Shown: in pieces, positions 24,516 through 33,444 of the stretch
Layout of the letters: each line of letters starts with the position of its first letter
Position numbering within the stretch: position 1 is the stretch's first letter
NCBI GenBank assembly: GCA_035274425.1
Contig: DATEOC010000023.1
Span: 1 to 64,000 of the forward strand
Direction of reading: 5' to 3'
DNA: 64,000 bases
Source of the DNA: JADMIH01 sp035274425
GTDB taxonomy: Bacteria; Chloroflexota; Chloroflexia; QHBQ01; JADMIH01
Position numbers and translations under genes: made by a program
Notes under the pieces: model-generated
What the model was told of the DNA's origin: nothing
Seen by the model: only the letters and a program-made list of their open reading frames with translations
Databases searched by the model: none

Positions 24516-26609
24516 TTACCAGGGTAAGTAATCAGAGATTGTATCATAAGCGCTGCTTGCAGCGCCTGAGACGCTGTCATAAGCGCTGCCCGCGTAATTT
24601 CCTATCTGGTCTGCATACGCTTTTGCCTTGTCGGTAGTGTTGCCTTCGCCGAGTATCCAGTCGGCTGTTGACCCCGCTGCCACGTGAGCCAGGGTACCGA
24701 GGGGGTCTTCGCTCTTCATGTCGAAGGAGAAGGGGCCGAAGTCAGCGCCAAATCCGTACTCGCTATGCTTGTCCCCATCTTTATCGCCCCAGTGGAGGCG
24801 GCCCGCAAGGCCAATACCTTCACTCAGGCCGACGCGCACGCTCGTATCCTGGTTACTCGCCTTAGTAGGGTCGCCACCGAGGGTCATGGAGCCACCTACG
24901 AGGGTGGCCTGCGCGCCCAAAGTCGCGCCATCATCGCCCCAGCTTGCCTCTGCTGCGGCAGTAAAGGCTTCGGCGTCGCCGGAGACGAAGCCGCCGCTGT
25001 TGAAGCCCATCTTGGCTACACCCGCGCTACCTGATATACCATGCCGCATACCGTCCTGCCCGTTATCCCAGCCGCCCAGCTTGAACTGCCCGGTGAGTAT
25101 ATCGTCCGTGAATGGCACGCCCCCTATTTCATCTTCGCCATGAAACAGCCCGAATCCACCGTCGAGACCACGATCATACCCTTTCTTGCCGTTGTCTTTG
25201 AAGTAGGCCCAAGGCGTAGAGGGGTCGCCCTTCTTAGCGGGTTCCCACCCTATCGCGCTCCCGCTGGGGAAGTCGAAGGTCGGATTGTGGAATGGGAAGA
25301 AGGCGGGATCATCTCCGCCACTCGTGGGCATAGGCGCTTGAGGGGTTGGGTTGAAGAATGGATTGAAGGCGGGGTCATCTCCACCGCCGGTAGGCATGCT
25401 GGGTGTGGGGTTGAAGAATGGCCCGCCTCCCGGAAAGGCCGGGTTGTCTATCTGTGGGCCAGGGGGGGATTGCATCCAACCACCGCCGGGGCTTGCAGGC
25501 TCTATTCCTAGGTTCGGCCCTGGCAGGGAAATAGGGTTGTAGGAAGGATCGAAAGCGGGGTCGTATCCACCACCTGCCGGGGAGGGAGTATGAGGAGATT
25601 GCATCCAGCCGCTACCGGGGCTTGCAGGCTCTGTTCCCAGGTTCGGTCCTAGCAAAGGTCCGGGTGTGTACCAGGGGTCGAAGGCCGGATCGTAGCCGCC
25701 ACCTGTTGGGGAGGGAGTATGAGGAGATTGCATCCAGCTAGCGCCGGGGTTTGCAGGCTCAACGCTCAGGTTCGGCCCGGTAGGCATGCCATTCCAGTCG
25801 CTATGCCGCCCGCCGTGCCCTGCCCAGGGTGTAGGCTCTATGAAGGGACTGGCGTTCATCCAGGGAGTAGGCTCCACGAAACGCTGTATGGCTGTGCCGG
25901 TGGATGCGCCAGGGGCGCTGCGCTCTCCTGCCAGCGCGCCTTCTCCGCCCGACATGACGCTATCAGCGGCCCGCTCGGCTTCCTGCTCGAAGCTGTCGGA
26001 GGGATCGCTGACGGAGACGCCGCCCGCGCTGGGGGTGCCCTCTACGGGGCCCGCTGCTTGCTGCACCGTGTGGGTCGTCTCGTGTGCGAGGAGTCTCACC
26101 CCTTCCTCCGCGCCGGGGTTATAAGCGCCGTCGCGGAAGAAGATGTCGCTGCCCGTCGTGAAGGCCACGGCGTTCATCGAGCGTGCCAGGTGGTCCGCAT
26201 CGGCCCCGGTATGTATGCGCACGCCCGAAAGGTCGGCTCCCAGGCCCTCTTCTAGCTGGGCCTGTACGCCCGCAGGGAGCTTGCCGCCGGACCCGGAGAG
26301 CGCCTCGATACGCCTTGCAAGGTATTCGTCCCCTTGAGGCTGCGCCAGCCCTACGGACGCGTTACTCTGCAGGAAACGCTGCACGGCGCGGTTGCCATGC
26401 GTTCGCTGCATGCTTTGCATCACTGAGGTGCGGACGGAGGCGTTACCCCGGTTGCCGAGCCTCCGGTCTCCGAGAAGCTCGGGGGAATAGTTAAGCCCTT
26501 CACCCTGGTTAGCCTGCTCGCCGCGAACGCGCTCAGGCTGGCGGACTGTCTCTGTTGCGCGACGCCGTGCTCGTTGCTCCTCACTTTCTCTGCCTATATC
26601 TTCTGCCAT
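24516..26609 (-). CDS. eCIS-core (DUF4157) protein with proline-rich repeats and unknown C-terminal domain
   Basis: 697 residues. After a charged N-terminus comes the THGNRAVQRFLQ motif and then a DUF4157 domain at about 115-190 with metalloprotease-like A-HETTH-TVQQ (residues 175-184). Residues 245-470 are proline/glycine-rich with 43-residue tandem units beginning GPNLG(x)EPASPG. The last 220 residues are a Gly/Ala-rich beta domain of no family I recognise, ending in an amphipathic helix. DUF4157 marks proteins associated with extracellular contractile injection systems, and the variable C-terminus would be the cargo. No sheath, tube or baseplate genes are in the window. GAGGG precedes the ATG. 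Confidence 0.78.
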   Translation of the reverse strand: MAEDIGRESEEQRARRRATETVRQPERVRGEQANQGEGLNYSPELLGDRRLGNRGNASVRTSVMQSMQRTHGNRAVQRFLQSNASVGLAQPQGDEYLARRIEALSGSGGKLPAGVQAQLEEGLGADLSGVRIHTGADADHLARSMNAVAFTTGSDIFFRDGAYNPGAEEGVRLLAHETTHTVQQAAGPVEGTPSAGGVSVSDPSDSFEQEAERAADSVMSGGEGALAGERSAPGASTGTAIQRFVEPTPWMNASPFIEPTPWAGHGGRHSDWNGMPTGPNLSVEPANPGASWMQSPHTPSPTGGGYDPAFDPWYTPGPLLGPNLGTEPASPGSGWMQSPHTPSPAGGGYDPAFDPSYNPISLPGPNLGIEPASPGGGWMQSPPGPQIDNPAFPGGGPFFNPTPSMPTGGGDDPAFNPFFNPTPQAPMPTSGGDDPAFFPFHNPTFDFPSGSAIGWEPAKKGDPSTPWAYFKDNGKKGYDRGLDGGFGLFHGEDEIGGVPFTDDILTGQFKLGGWDNGQDGMRHGISGSAGVAKMGFNSGGFVSGDAEAFTAAAEASWGDDGATLGAQATLVGGSMTLGGDPTKASNQDTSVRVGLSEGIGLAGRLHWGDKDGDKHSEYGFGADFGPFSFDMKSEDPLGTLAHVAAGSTADWILGEGNTTDKAKAYADQIGNYAGSAYDSVSGAASSAYDTISDYLPW

Positions 26610-26668
26610 TTCGGTCCCTCTTATTGATAAGTGTTCAATATTCCGTAAGTCGCCGTGGTCAATGTGCG

Positions 26669-26926
26669 TCAGGGAAATGTGCCCTGGAAGGTGGACCCTA
26701 AATCTGGGACGTTTGCCTCATCCGGCATTGTTTCGCTGTGGTTGGCTTGGCCCGCGTCGAGCATCTTCGTCAGCACTTCCTTCAACGTCGCCCAATCATC
26801 GAACGATGACGCCTGGCTACTGTTCATGTGCTGGACCTTACCGTGCCATTCTCCATGTGTGGTGCCATCCTGGTCTACCCACATACGTATCAGGAAGAGG
26901 TTAGATTGCGTCGGTTGGTTGCTCAT
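26669..26926 (-). CDS. Small protein upstream of the eCIS-core gene
   Basis: 85 residues. The pattern FLIRMWVDQDGTTHGEWHGK followed by VQHMNSSQASSFDDWATLKEVL looks like a recurrent small domain in Chloroflexota and other filamentous bacteria, of unknown role. GGAG is 4 nt before the ATG at 26926. It is 59 bases upstream of the eCIS-core gene on the same strand, so the two form a likely operon, divergent from the XRE-STAND regulator. Confidence 0.65.
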   Translation of the reverse strand: MSNQPTQSNLFLIRMWVDQDGTTHGEWHGKVQHMNSSQASSFDDWATLKEVLTKMLDAGQANHSETMPDEANVPDLGSTFQGTFP

Positions 26927-26955
26927 ACTACTCCGATTAAAGTGCATTTGGGAGT

Positions 26956-26983
26956 ATAATAGGCCATACATTTACCCATACAA
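26956..26983 (-). promoter_or_regulatory. Predicted promoter of the eCIS-core operon
   Basis: On the minus strand TTGTAT (26983-26978), a 16-bp spacer and TATTAT (26961-26956). Two of the three CCATACA repeats overlap the spacer and -35 box, as an operator would. Confidence 0.45.
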
Positions 26984-26993
26984 TAACCATACA
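26964..26993. promoter_or_regulatory. Three CCATACA direct repeats, candidate operator
   Basis: CCATACA at 26964-26970, 26976-26982 and 26987-26993. The start-to-start spacing of 12 and 11 bp is one helical turn. They sit in the 93-bp space between the divergent eCIS-core operon and the XRE-STAND gene, so they are a good candidate binding site for the XRE domain encoded next to them. Confidence 0.5.
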
Positions 26994-27019
26994 AATTACG
27001 AATTACAACCGTCTGCGAA

Positions 27020-29371
27020 TTGAAGAAGAGTACACCAACAGGGGCCTGGCTCAAGGAGCGTCGTAAGGCGCTTGGTATGACCCAGGAAAGCCTCGCCAAT
27101 TGCGTCGGTTGCTCGCCCGTGACGATTGAGAAGATCGAGTCGGGGGAGCGCCACCCTTCCAGGCAGATCGCCGAGCTTATGGCCACGTGCCTGGGGGTGC
27201 CGGACTCTGCCCGCGAAAGCTTCGTCAAGGTCGCCAGGGGTGAGCTGGATATACAGGTCGCCGAGCAGCAGCTTTCCCAACCCCAGTCCGCTTCAAGCGA
27301 CAACCTCCCTACTCCGGCCACTCCCTTGCTTGGCCGCGAGCGGGAAGTGGAGGCGGTACGCGCTTTGCTGCTACAACCTGACGTGCGCGTCGTGACGCTT
27401 ACAGGACCAGGAGGTGTCGGGAAGACGCGCCTCTCGCTCGGCGTGGCGCACGCGGTAGCGAAGCATTTCCGCGATGGAGCCTACTTCGTCCCCCTGGCCC
27501 CGATAACAGACCCGGAGCTGGTCCCGGCCACTATCGCGCAGTGTATAGGGTTGAAGGATACGGGCCAGGCCCCTCTCCTCGACAGGCTGAAGCGAGCCAT
27601 GAGGGACAGGCACACTTTGCTCCTCCTCGACAACCTGGAGCAGGTAGTAGATGCCTCTCCGCTGCTGGCTGACCTGCTGGCATGGTGCCCGCAATTGATG
27701 ATGCTGGCGACCAGCAGGGAAGCGCTCCGTATGCGCGGGGAGAGGCAGTTCCAGGTGCCGCCGCTCCCCCTACCCGACCTCGCACGCCTGCCCGACCTGA
27801 AGGAGCTGGCAAGCTATCCCGCTATTGAGCTATTTGTAGGGGTAGCACGGGGTGTGGAGCCTGAGTTCGAGCTTACTAGGGAGAACGCGGGAGCAGTGGC
27901 CTCCATTTGCACGCGGCTTGATGGGCTGCCTCTCGCCATAGAGCTTGCGGCGGCGCGCATTCGTATGCTCTCTCCAGACGAAATTGCAATGAGGCTCAAC
28001 AAGCGCCTCAGCCTCCTGACGGGTGGCGCACGCGACCTGCCCGCTCGCCACCGCACCCTCTACGATGCGGTGGGGTGGAGCTATGACTTGCTGGACCGCG
28101 GAGAGCAGACTCTATTCGCCCGCTTGAGCGTCTTTGTGGGAGGTTTCATGCTGGAAGCGGCTGAGTCGGTATGTAACGCTCACGCCGACCTGCCGATGGA
28201 CCTCCTGGAGGGGATCACCTCGCTGGTAGACAAGAGCTTGCTGCGCCAGGAGAAAGGGTCAGGGTCAGGCAGCACCAGGAAGAAACGTCTCACCATGCTT
28301 GAAACGATACAGGAGTACGCCCGCGAACGGCTGGCGGAGTTGGAGGGCGAAGAGGAGACTCAGCGTCTTCACGCCGAGTATTACCTGGCGCTGGTGGAGG
28401 CCGCCGACCCTGAGCTTACCGGCGCGCAGCAAGCGACCTGGATAGAGCGGCTTGAAATGGAGCGGGACAACATCCGCGCCGCGCTTGATTGGAGCGAGCG
28501 GGTGCCGGGTAGGGCAGAATTGGGGCTGAGGGTGGCGGGCGCGCTGACGCTGGTGTGGCAGGTGAAGGGCCGCCTGGGGGAGGGGCGAGACCGTCTCGCG
28601 AAGGCGCTGGACCGCGCTTCGACCGAACATACCGCCACCCGCGCTAAAGCTCTCTTCGCCGCGGGGTGGATGGCGCTCTTCAGCGGCGATTACCCGGCTG
28701 CCCGCAAATATTGCGAGGGAAGCCTGGAGATAGAGCGTGAAATGGGCAATCTCTGGGGTGTGACCCTCTCGCTCAACGGCTTGGGGAGGGTGGCCGAGAT
28801 AGAGCGCGACTTCGAGCGTGCCCATAACTATTACGCCGAGAGCCTGGCGATACGCAAAGCGCTGGGTAACGACTGGGGGGTGGCGGGCACGCTCAACAAT
28901 ATGGGGCGAGCTGCCCTCCGGCAGGGTGACTATACCCAGGCAGATAGCTCCCTCACCGAGAGCCTGGCCTTGTTCCGCAAGTCGGGTGATAGGGGGAGCA
29001 CCGCTATCGTGCTCAACAACCTCGCGCTGGTCGCGTTGCGCTGCAAGGAGTACGAGCGAGCAACTATGCTATTCGATGAGTGCCTTACGCTGGAGCTTGC
29101 CGTAGATTACACCTGGGGCATACCGTACGTTATCGCGGGCCTCGCTGAATTAGCCTGTGCGCGGGAGGAGGTAGAGCGTGCCGCCACCCTCCTGGCCGCA
29201 GCCGAGGCCAACCTTGAGGCAACAGGGGCGCGTATGGACCCCATAGACCGGGAAGACTTTGACCGTAACGTAGCAGCCGCCCGCGAGAGGTTAGACGTGA
29301 CAGCCTTCGAGGCAGCCTGGGAGAGGGGGCGGAGCATGACGCTGGAGCAGGCTATCGTCTATGCCCGCTAG
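27020..29371 (+). CDS. XRE-STAND(NB-ARC)-TPR regulator
   Basis: 783 residues. HTH_XRE at about 10-60 (LKERRKALGMTQESLA, VTIEKIESGERHPS), then an NB-ARC ATPase with Walker A GPGGVGKT near 128-135, Walker B LLLLDNLEQV and the GLPLAIELAA motif near 310. A linking winged helix and five to six TPRs follow from about 530 to 740. STAND proteins sense a ligand with the repeats and oligomerise; roles include transcription control and anti-phage defence. The start is TTG, required because the HTH begins at residue 10. Its end overlaps the next gene by 11 bp. Confidence 0.85.
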   Translation: MKKSTPTGAWLKERRKALGMTQESLANCVGCSPVTIEKIESGERHPSRQIAELMATCLGVPDSARESFVKVARGELDIQVAEQQLSQPQSASSDNLPTPATPLLGREREVEAVRALLLQPDVRVVTLTGPGGVGKTRLSLGVAHAVAKHFRDGAYFVPLAPITDPELVPATIAQCIGLKDTGQAPLLDRLKRAMRDRHTLLLLDNLEQVVDASPLLADLLAWCPQLMMLATSREALRMRGERQFQVPPLPLPDLARLPDLKELASYPAIELFVGVARGVEPEFELTRENAGAVASICTRLDGLPLAIELAAARIRMLSPDEIAMRLNKRLSLLTGGARDLPARHRTLYDAVGWSYDLLDRGEQTLFARLSVFVGGFMLEAAESVCNAHADLPMDLLEGITSLVDKSLLRQEKGSGSGSTRKKRLTMLETIQEYARERLAELEGEEETQRLHAEYYLALVEAADPELTGAQQATWIERLEMERDNIRAALDWSERVPGRAELGLRVAGALTLVWQVKGRLGEGRDRLAKALDRASTEHTATRAKALFAAGWMALFSGDYPAARKYCEGSLEIEREMGNLWGVTLSLNGLGRVAEIERDFERAHNYYAESLAIRKALGNDWGVAGTLNNMGRAALRQGDYTQADSSLTESLALFRKSGDRGSTAIVLNNLALVALRCKEYERATMLFDECLTLELAVDYTWGIPYVIAGLAELACAREEVERAATLLAAAEANLEATGARMDPIDREDFDRNVAAARERLDVTAFEAAWERGRSMTLEQAIVYAR

Positions 29372-30056
29372 CAATTTGCTCCCTTATATCTTCACCAATA
29401 CGCGACTGCCCATAGCGGTGCAATTCGCCCACTGGGTCGAGGCGTCGCCTCGCTTCCGGGCGTTCGCCGAAACTTATCGTGATAAAATCCGCAAGAAAGT
29501 GCGCGGAATCACTGAGGAAGAGGGCTATCGCGATCTGCAAGCCGAGTTGGCGACGGCCTATTTCCTGGTGCTGGAACGGCGTTTCCTGGTCGAGTATGAG
29601 AAGTACGGCGTGGGCAAGCAGCGCGGGCCGGACTTCTCCGTCACCTACAAGACCCATACCCGCTTCGATGTCGAGGTCACGCGGCTGCGTGGGGGCCAGG
29701 CAGGGGCATCTCTGGAGCCTGGAAAGCTCGCCAACACGCTCTGCGTCAAGCTGGCGCAGTTCCCACCGAGTATGATCAATGTCCTTGTCCTGGCCTCGGA
29801 CGATGCGCACTATAGCGGTGACGAGCTTGCAGGCGGGCTGCGGGGAGCGGTGACGCTGCTGCAAGAGCGGGCCGAGCGCAAAGACGACGACTTCTTTACC
29901 CGGCGCGGCTTCCTCAACTCACGTGACTTTCTCAGGCACTATAGCCGGCTCAGCGCCATTCGCATGGTCGCGCCGGACGCGCCGCCCATCCTCTGGCTCC
30001 AGCCCCAGGCCCGTCACCCCCTGCCGCCTGACCTCGCGACTATTTTGAGACGATAG
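29361..30056 (+). CDS. PD-(D/E)XK-like nuclease-fold protein coupled to STAND gene
   Basis: 231 residues. An acidic helix residue (E62 in DLQAELATAYFLV), P90-D91 and then F-D-V-E105-V-T resemble the core of the PD-(D/E)XK nuclease superfamily, with Thr in place of the usual Lys. Following strands (INVLVLASDDAHYSG) fit the fold. The gene starts inside the end of the STAND gene (11-bp overlap), so the two proteins are made together. An effector role is inferred from this arrangement; without the Lys it might be a binding rather than cutting module. Confidence 0.55.
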   Translation: MPASNLLPYIFTNTRLPIAVQFAHWVEASPRFRAFAETYRDKIRKKVRGITEEEGYRDLQAELATAYFLVLERRFLVEYEKYGVGKQRGPDFSVTYKTHTRFDVEVTRLRGGQAGASLEPGKLANTLCVKLAQFPPSMINVLVLASDDAHYSGDELAGGLRGAVTLLQERAERKDDDFFTRRGFLNSRDFLRHYSRLSAIRMVAPDAPPILWLQPQARHPLPPDLATILRR

Positions 30057-30564
30057 ACGACTGACGAGGTCTCATATCGGAAGCCGCTTTATAAACCGCA
30101 CGGCATATAGCAATTGCCGGAGTCGGCCCTGATCCCGTGACGCTGGATATTTCCACCCACTGACGCCCGTCTCCGGGTTTTACGCCCGTAACTGCCGGAT
30201 CGAGGGGTCGCTTCGCCCATAACGTTACGGAATAGCCAGTCTCATCGGTGCCCTCTTCAGTCATGCTCCAGTAATCGGAGTGCATGTACAGGTGTCGGAC
30301 CAGCACCTGCGCATCTGAAAGGTTAGTTGAGGGGTTCCAAAGGGGTACCGGTCCAAGCGCAAAGTGCGGCGAGACTTCAATATAGAGCTGTGCGCCGTCC
30401 GGGGCAGTGGCTATCACATTCCAATACCCGGACCATCGCTCCTCATATCGCCCTACCCTCGCATCCAGTACGCGCTCGGCCAGGATCGCGTCTAGCTCAG
30501 GACCGGCAGCGTAAAGATCGATGTTGTCAGGGAACGCCGGGTTTCGGCTTGTTTCGTTAGTCAT
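30040..30564 (-). CDS. Phage ABA-sandwich-like protein
   Basis: 174 residues. AGPELDAILAERVLD near the N-terminus and the closing PAIAICRAVYKAA match the pattern of the Phage_ABA_S domain family, found in phage and prophage proteins of unknown function. The middle contains Trp-rich beta strands. Its 3' end overlaps that of the convergent nuclease-fold gene by 17 bp. No Shine-Dalgarno is obvious. Confidence 0.55.
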   Translation of the reverse strand: MTNETSRNPAFPDNIDLYAAGPELDAILAERVLDARVGRYEERWSGYWNVIATAPDGAQLYIEVSPHFALGPVPLWNPSTNLSDAQVLVRHLYMHSDYWSMTEEGTDETGYSVTLWAKRPLDPAVTGVKPGDGRQWVEISSVTGSGPTPAIAICRAVYKAASDMRPRQSSIVSK

Positions 30565-30719
30565 TGGAAGACCCTAAAGGCTGTGGGATTTGCGCATAAT
30601 TTTACAACACAGGGGCAACCAAGACGGCAATTGTTAGCAACTTCTTCCGCTCCACTTTATGGAAGAGTTGACTTTGTAAGTCCCCGCGTCTTCAGGCTCT
30701 GCCGGACTTGCGAAAACGC

Positions 30720-30748
30720 TTGACTTCCTACTATGCCTCACCTATACT
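30720..30748 (+). promoter_or_regulatory. Sigma-70 promoter of the methyltransferase gene
   Basis: TTGACT at 30720-30725, a 17-bp spacer and TATACT at 30743-30748, giving a leader of about 35 nt before the ATG at 30790. Confidence 0.7.
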
Positions 30749-30789
30749 CGTTCGCAACAGCGCACCGCTAGACCGAGAGGCTTACTGCA

Positions 30790-32442
30790 ATGGCCCCACT
30801 CCCCATCACTGACAACACCCTTTTCTACGGCGACAACCTCGACATCCTGCGCGAGTACGTCCCCTCCGAGAGCGTGGACCTCGTTTACCTCGACCCCCCC
30901 TTCAACTCCAACCGCTCGTACAACGTGCTGTTCAAAGAGGAGAGTGGAACTGAGAGCGCGGCGCAGATTACGGCGTTCGAGGATACGTGGCACTGGAACG
31001 CGGCTGCCGCGCAGACCTACCACGACCTCCTCCTGGAGGGCAGCCCACGCGTTTCCGACATGATTGAGGCGCTGCACAAGTTCGTGGGCGAGAACCAGAT
31101 GATGGCCTATCTGGTGATGATGGCGGCGAGGCTGGTGGAGCTTCACCGCGTGTTGAAGCCTACGGGGTCGCTCTATCTACACTGTGACCCTACGGCAAGC
31201 CATTACCTTAAGATTATCTTGGATACGATATTTGATCCACGAAATTTCAGGAATGAGATTGTTTGGGAACGCACCACCAGTCATAACGATGCCCGACGCA
31301 AGTACCCAGATGTAAATGATATTATCCTTTTCTATAGCAAGAGTGAACAGTTTATCTTCAACGCACAATACATGGCCTATTCAGAGGAACATTTGGCTCA
31401 TTCTTACCGCTATGTTGATGAGAACGGGCGGCGATATACCATTGACAACCTACGTAGTCCCAACCCACGACCGAACCTAACATACGATTACAAAGGCTTC
31501 AAACCTCATGCCAATGGCTGGTCTGTTTCTCGTGAGAAAATGGAGCAACTCGATGCACAGGGTCGTCTGCACTTTCCATCGTCGCCGGAAGGTCGTATAC
31601 GGCTAAAACGCTACCTCGATGAAATGCCAGGGGTTCTAGTTGGTAGCGTGTGGAGTGACATAAGACCGATACAGTCACAAGCAGCCGAACGTCTAGGTTA
31701 CCCCACCCAAAAACCCCTAGCCCTCTTAGAGCGCATCCTCCAGGCGTCGAGCAACCCCGGCGATGTAGTGCTGGACCCGTTCGCTGGGTGCGGAACGACC
31801 GTCGCGGCAGCGCAGAAGCTGGGGCGCAGGTGGATAGGGATAGACATCACCCACCTCAGCATCTCCCTCCTCAAGTACCGCCTCAAAGATATGTTCGGGA
31901 GCGAGGCGCACTACAAGGTCGTGGGCGAGCCGGAAGACCTTGAAGGGGCGCGGGAGCTTGCCCGAAATGACCGCTACCAGTTCCAGTGGTGGGCCTTGTC
32001 GCTTATAAAGGCAAAGCCCCTCGGCGGGCAAGGCGATAGCAAGGTGGGCAAGAAGGGCGCAGACCAGGGGATAGACGGTATCATTACCTTCATAGATGAC
32101 CACACCGGGAAAGCGAAGCGCTCTATTGTCCAGGTGAAGTCAGGGAAGGTTGGGGCGCGGGACGTGCAGCAGCTTGTGGGGACGGTGGAGCAAGAGAAGG
32201 CCGCGATTGGGCTCTTTGTAACGTTGGAGGAACCGACTGGGCCGATGAACGCCGAGGCGTTGAAGGCGGGGTATTACCACTCGCCCGGCCTCAACCGCAA
32301 CTTCCCGCGCATACAGGTACTGACTATAGCGGACCTCCTCAAGGGCACCGAGCCGAGGATGCCCCCACAGTTCGGCACCTTCAAGCAAGCGCAACGTGTG
32401 TACCAGACCCCGGAGGCGCAGGCCACGCTCGACCTGGAATAA
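30790..32442 (+). CDS. DNA methyltransferase fused to Mrr-like nuclease domain
   Basis: 550 residues. Methylation motif IV DPPFNSN comes first (about residue 36) and motif I DPFAGCGTT last (about 325), with TQKPLALLERIL before it: the beta-class order of N6-adenine/N4-cytosine enzymes. From about 395 a second domain carries GADQGIDGIITF and IVQVKSGKV, the D...QxK active site of Mrr-type PD-(D/E)XK nucleases. One polypeptide would therefore both methylate and cut. The middle part (31200-31700) is more AT-rich than its ends, which suggests a recombined target-recognition segment. Confidence 0.85.
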   Translation: MAPLPITDNTLFYGDNLDILREYVPSESVDLVYLDPPFNSNRSYNVLFKEESGTESAAQITAFEDTWHWNAAAAQTYHDLLLEGSPRVSDMIEALHKFVGENQMMAYLVMMAARLVELHRVLKPTGSLYLHCDPTASHYLKIILDTIFDPRNFRNEIVWERTTSHNDARRKYPDVNDIILFYSKSEQFIFNAQYMAYSEEHLAHSYRYVDENGRRYTIDNLRSPNPRPNLTYDYKGFKPHANGWSVSREKMEQLDAQGRLHFPSSPEGRIRLKRYLDEMPGVLVGSVWSDIRPIQSQAAERLGYPTQKPLALLERILQASSNPGDVVLDPFAGCGTTVAAAQKLGRRWIGIDITHLSISLLKYRLKDMFGSEAHYKVVGEPEDLEGARELARNDRYQFQWWALSLIKAKPLGGQGDSKVGKKGADQGIDGIITFIDDHTGKAKRSIVQVKSGKVGARDVQQLVGTVEQEKAAIGLFVTLEEPTGPMNAEALKAGYYHSPGLNRNFPRIQVLTIADLLKGTEPRMPPQFGTFKQAQRVYQTPEAQATLDLE

Positions 32443-32534
32443 GCACCCCACAACTTCTTTCGCCCTCAATCACCCCAGGTTTCTACGCGCTATGCTTGGG
32501 GATCCACTGGCGATACTATCTGGTGCAGTCCAGA

Positions 32535-32560
32535 TGTAGGGGCGAGGCATGCCTCGCCCT
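32535..32560. repeat. REP-like palindrome
   Basis: GGGCGAGGCATGCCTCGCCC at 32540-32559 is a perfect 10-bp-arm palindrome preceded by TGTAG, a member of the TAGGGGCG family. Confidence 0.75.
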
Positions 32561-33052
32561 GGTACGGATGGAACACCAGCAGAACGGGCAAACGTAAGTA
32601 ACACACTAGATAAACAGAGTTATTTGTCCTTCGTCTCCCAAACCACTAATTTCAGACCAATTTCCCAAATTGGCCCAAAATCCTGTCCCGTTTTGCCCTC
32701 GAAAGGGGATTAATTAAATAGAGATGCATTTCCGACCTCGCCGTCCGCAGTCGAGGTCCATCCACAAGGGTCCCGCTGGTGCCCCTGTCATCGAGGGATC
32801 GCAACCCGCTTCCCTCGCCACCCCCAAAAAGGAGGTCTCAGCCAAGAATAACGAGTAACGAGTGCCACATCACACAATCATTCCGCACTCCGCACTCCGC
32901 ACTCAACATTCGACACACCCGGCACAGCGCAGGTCAATCCTCCCCTGGTAGGAGCGCCATGCCCATAGCTCACCCCTGCGGTGCTGTGGTAAAGGTGAAC
33001 ACAAACAGAATAATCATCAGGGTGCTGCACACTGCACGTAACCACGTATCAG

Positions 33053-33107
33053 CCCGCGCAGGCGGGCTTCGTAGGTGTAGCCCGCGGATTCATCCGCCGG
33101 GCGAGCC
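33053..33107. repeat. AGCCCGC-type palindromic element
   Basis: AGCCCGCGCAGGCGGGCTT hairpin followed by GTGTAGCCCGCGGATTCATC and CGCCGGGCG. It is related to the larger element at 8000-8118. Confidence 0.7.
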
Positions 33108-33256
33108 CTCCAGGCTTAGTCAGACCCCACATTTGATGATTACCCTGTCACAATTCACCCCACCACCACACACCACCCCAGGCACCGAGATAAATCACCA
33201 GGAACCAGTTGCGGCACAGGGGGCATCGGCACCCGACCCTACAACCCAACGCGCCC

Positions 33257-33285
33257 GTAGGGGCATGGCGTCGCCACGCCCCTAC
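33257..33285. repeat. REP-like palindrome
   Basis: GTAGGGGCATGGCG faces CGCCACGCCCCTAC with one mismatch; same family as 17900-17928. Confidence 0.75.
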
Positions 33286-33330
33286 GTCGCACCCCTTGCC
33301 TCCGCGCCTCTGCGATGAAAACCCCCCATA

Positions 33331-33436
33331 AAACCTTTGCGTCCTTTGCTACCTTTGCGTCTTTGCGTTTAGCTACTCCGTCGTCCGTCGTCCGTCGTCC
33401 GTCGTCCATCGTCCGTCGTCCGTCGTCCGTCGTCCA
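33331..33436. repeat. Mixed heptad arrays (CTTTGCGT, then CGTCGTC)
   Basis: Units around CCTTTGCGTC/TCTTTGCG run to 33370, then GTCGTCC units run to 33436. The first part is the reverse complement of the GACGCAAAGG segment at 48599-48640, so the composite unit is dispersed. Confidence 0.8.
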
Positions 33437-33444
33437 TCCCCAAT

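Larger units (their letters stand above)
32443..33444. other. 1-kb gene-free, repeat-rich region
   Basis: No supported gene. It holds REP-like palindromes (32535-32560, 33257-33285), a CGCACTC heptad run near 32884-32904, an AGCCCGC-type palindrome (33053-33107) and a long heptad array (33331-33436) leading to the rpsO promoter. An open frame over 32779-33318 is built mostly of repeats and is rejected. Confidence 0.7.

Noticed and set aside
30040..30056. Gene pair disrupted by frameshift where the nuclease-fold and ABA-sandwich genes overlap
   Set aside because: Both frames end normally; a 17-bp tail-to-tail overlap is common in compact genomes.
32779..33318. Open frame of 179 codons in the gene-free region
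   Set aside because: It runs over a heptad block and two palindromic repeats, has no Shine-Dalgarno and its product is low-complexity.
32443..33444. tRNA or other known RNA gene in the 1-kb gap
   Set aside because: No cloverleaf or RNase P/SRP-like core could be folded by eye; the hairpins present belong to repeat families.
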